From assembly GCA_938020505.1 (NCBI GenBank), contig CALIHR010000031.1:1-14019 (forward strand): a stretch of 14,019 nt of DNA, given 5' to 3'. Of the stretch, positions 13,081 to 14,019 are shown piece after piece (the first letter of the stretch is position 1; the number at the start of each line of letters is the position of its first letter). This DNA is from an uncultured Actinobaculum sp. Its GTDB lineage: Bacteria; Actinomycetota; Actinomycetes; Actinomycetales; Actinomycetaceae. The notes under the pieces are model-generated. The model did not search any database, had not been told where the DNA came from, and saw only the letters and a list, made by a program, of their open reading frames with translations. The position numbers and the translations under genes are program-made.

Positions 13081-13424
13081 TTTCGCCCTTGGGCGGTGTG
13101 TCTGTCGTAGGCATGTGGGGGCGCGTAATTCGTTGTGGCTGAGACGGGACGTAATCAGGGCCCTTGAGGTTCTTTCGCCGTGGAGGCAGCGGTTGTGTCG
13201 GAAAGGCGACTTCAGTGGATGCCTCAAATAGAAAGGACTGTGGATCGACTTGATTGAAGACCGTCCGTTGGTCGTTTCGGGGTTCGGGTGTCTGGATGGG
13301 TCGGTGTTTGTCTCGTGTTTTCGTCTTGCTGGTGCGTTAGCAGAACTGAGGCGCTACGCTGGGGTCCGTATGCTTAGTGCATGTGCCCGGCGGTCTTTGC
13401 CGGCGGAGTGTTTGGAGGCTTGAT
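13081..13424. other. Gap between the two LppM-like genes
   Basis: No gene is supported. CGCCC-TT-GGGCG at 13084-13095 could form a tight hairpin just after the copy 1 stop and might act as a weak terminator. A second small hairpin, CCGGC/GCCGG (13387-13403, 7-base loop), lies just before the ribosome site of copy 2. TAnnnT elements occur near 13350, but none has a good -35. Confidence 0.3.
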
Positions 13425-14019
13425 ATGTCCGTCCGCGTCAAGAGGCGTTCGCGCCTTATCGGATTGTTGTTGGCCCTCGCGTCGTTTGTCCTTACCGGCT
13501 GTAAGATCGACGGGACAATCGAGTTTCAAGCCAACGGTGACATGAAGCTCGACTTCACTTTCGAGGATTCACGAGACACTATGGCCAAAATCAATCAGAC
13601 GTGCGAGGGAGTTCGACTGATTATCGAGGGGCAGGCGACGTTTATTGACGACCCCAAGGTGGAGGATGTGACTCCCGCCGGCGGGCATCTCACGTGCAGA
13701 TTGACCTCGGACAAGCCTTTCAAAGGGAATATGAAGCTGACCGAATAGGATGGGAAGTACCATTTCAAGTCCCATGGTGCGCACGACGATACAAAACTAA
13801 ACGGTTTCGAAGGAAGAGTTGTGGTGAGTATGCCGGGGAAAGTGACCCGGTCCAGTTTGGGGAAGGTTCAGGGAAACAAAGTGATTCTTGAGGATCTTGA
13901 CTTTTTGACCTACGGGATTGAGATCACAGCCGAAAAGAAGTCGGCTCCGCCAAGTCCTTCCTCGTCGTCAGGGAAGAAGGCCGACGCGGCCTCCTCGGCG
14001 TCGGCTGGAGCGCCTATGT
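13425..14019 (+). pseudogene. LppM-like lipoprotein copy 2, in-frame stop, runs off the right edge
   Basis: Starts at ATG 13425 with GGAGG at 13414-13418. The N-terminus gives a lipoprotein signal with lipobox L-T-G-C26, then I-E-F-Q-A-N-G-D-M-K-L-D-F-T-F, very close to copy 1. The frame stops at TAG 13746-13748 where copy 1 has an Arg codon (K-L-T-E-R-D). After the stop the same frame continues without shift to the window edge: D-G-K-Y-H-F-K, V-V-V-S-M-P-G-K-V-T-R-S-S-L-G-K, F-L-T-Y-G-I-E-I-T-A-E-K-K, then the Ser-rich spacer. As written it would give a 107-residue half domain without its membrane span. The region after the stop is nearly as conserved as before it, so the stop is recent, read through, or a sequence error. 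Confidence 0.75.

Noticed and set aside
10423..13748. Alternative genetic code (TGA or TAG as sense) to explain the internal stops
   Set aside because: moaA, moaD, moeZ, rsgA and others end normally at TGA, and left-hand genes have no internal stops, so decay or error is simpler.

Overview
The window reads as a high-GC actinobacterial chromosome segment. The evidence is an HtaA-type haem protein, a MoeZ-like sulfurtransferase without its zinc cysteines, LppM-like lipoproteins, GTG and TTG starts, TTGAC/TAnnnT promoters and likely leaderless genes. An Actinomycetaceae-like host is plausible, but the sequence alone does not prove the genus.

Left part (1-6117) is ordinary metabolism. A secreted HtaA-domain protein runs off the left edge on the minus strand, with a possible iron-type operator in its promoter. 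A molybdenum-cofactor cluster follows: moaA and moaD on the plus strand, a convergent mogA-moaE fusion on the minus strand, and a plus-strand MoeZ-like ThiF-rhodanese protein whose two domains are separated by a very long repetitive linker. MoaA makes the cyclic pterin (with MoaC, not in the window). MoeZ would sulfurate the C-terminal Gly-Gly of MoaD, MoaE with MoaD would insert the dithiolene sulfurs, and MogA would adenylate molybdopterin.

Middle part (6535-about 10951) is the most unusual region. A promoter leads to a 476-residue helical protein of unknown family with a faint resemblance to type VII secretion targets. It overlaps by 8 bases the first of four tandem paralogous two-membrane-span proteins. 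All four start with TTG, and they share an extracytoplasmic domain with a C-H-x-V-G-W-N-F motif and two conserved cysteines. The fourth copy is a recent duplicate of the first that carried along the end of the upstream gene. It is broken by two stop codons and has an expanded 18-bp (six-residue) tail repeat. I know of no described system with this layout.

Right part (10981-14019) holds rsgA, which appears damaged: an in-frame stop lies near its natural start and the G3 (DTPG) motif is missing. A dense G-run cluster follows, then two tandem LppM-like lipoprotein genes. The second lipoprotein gene has an in-frame stop and runs off the right edge. Several genes in this half thus carry single in-frame stop codons, which suggests ongoing decay or sequence errors.
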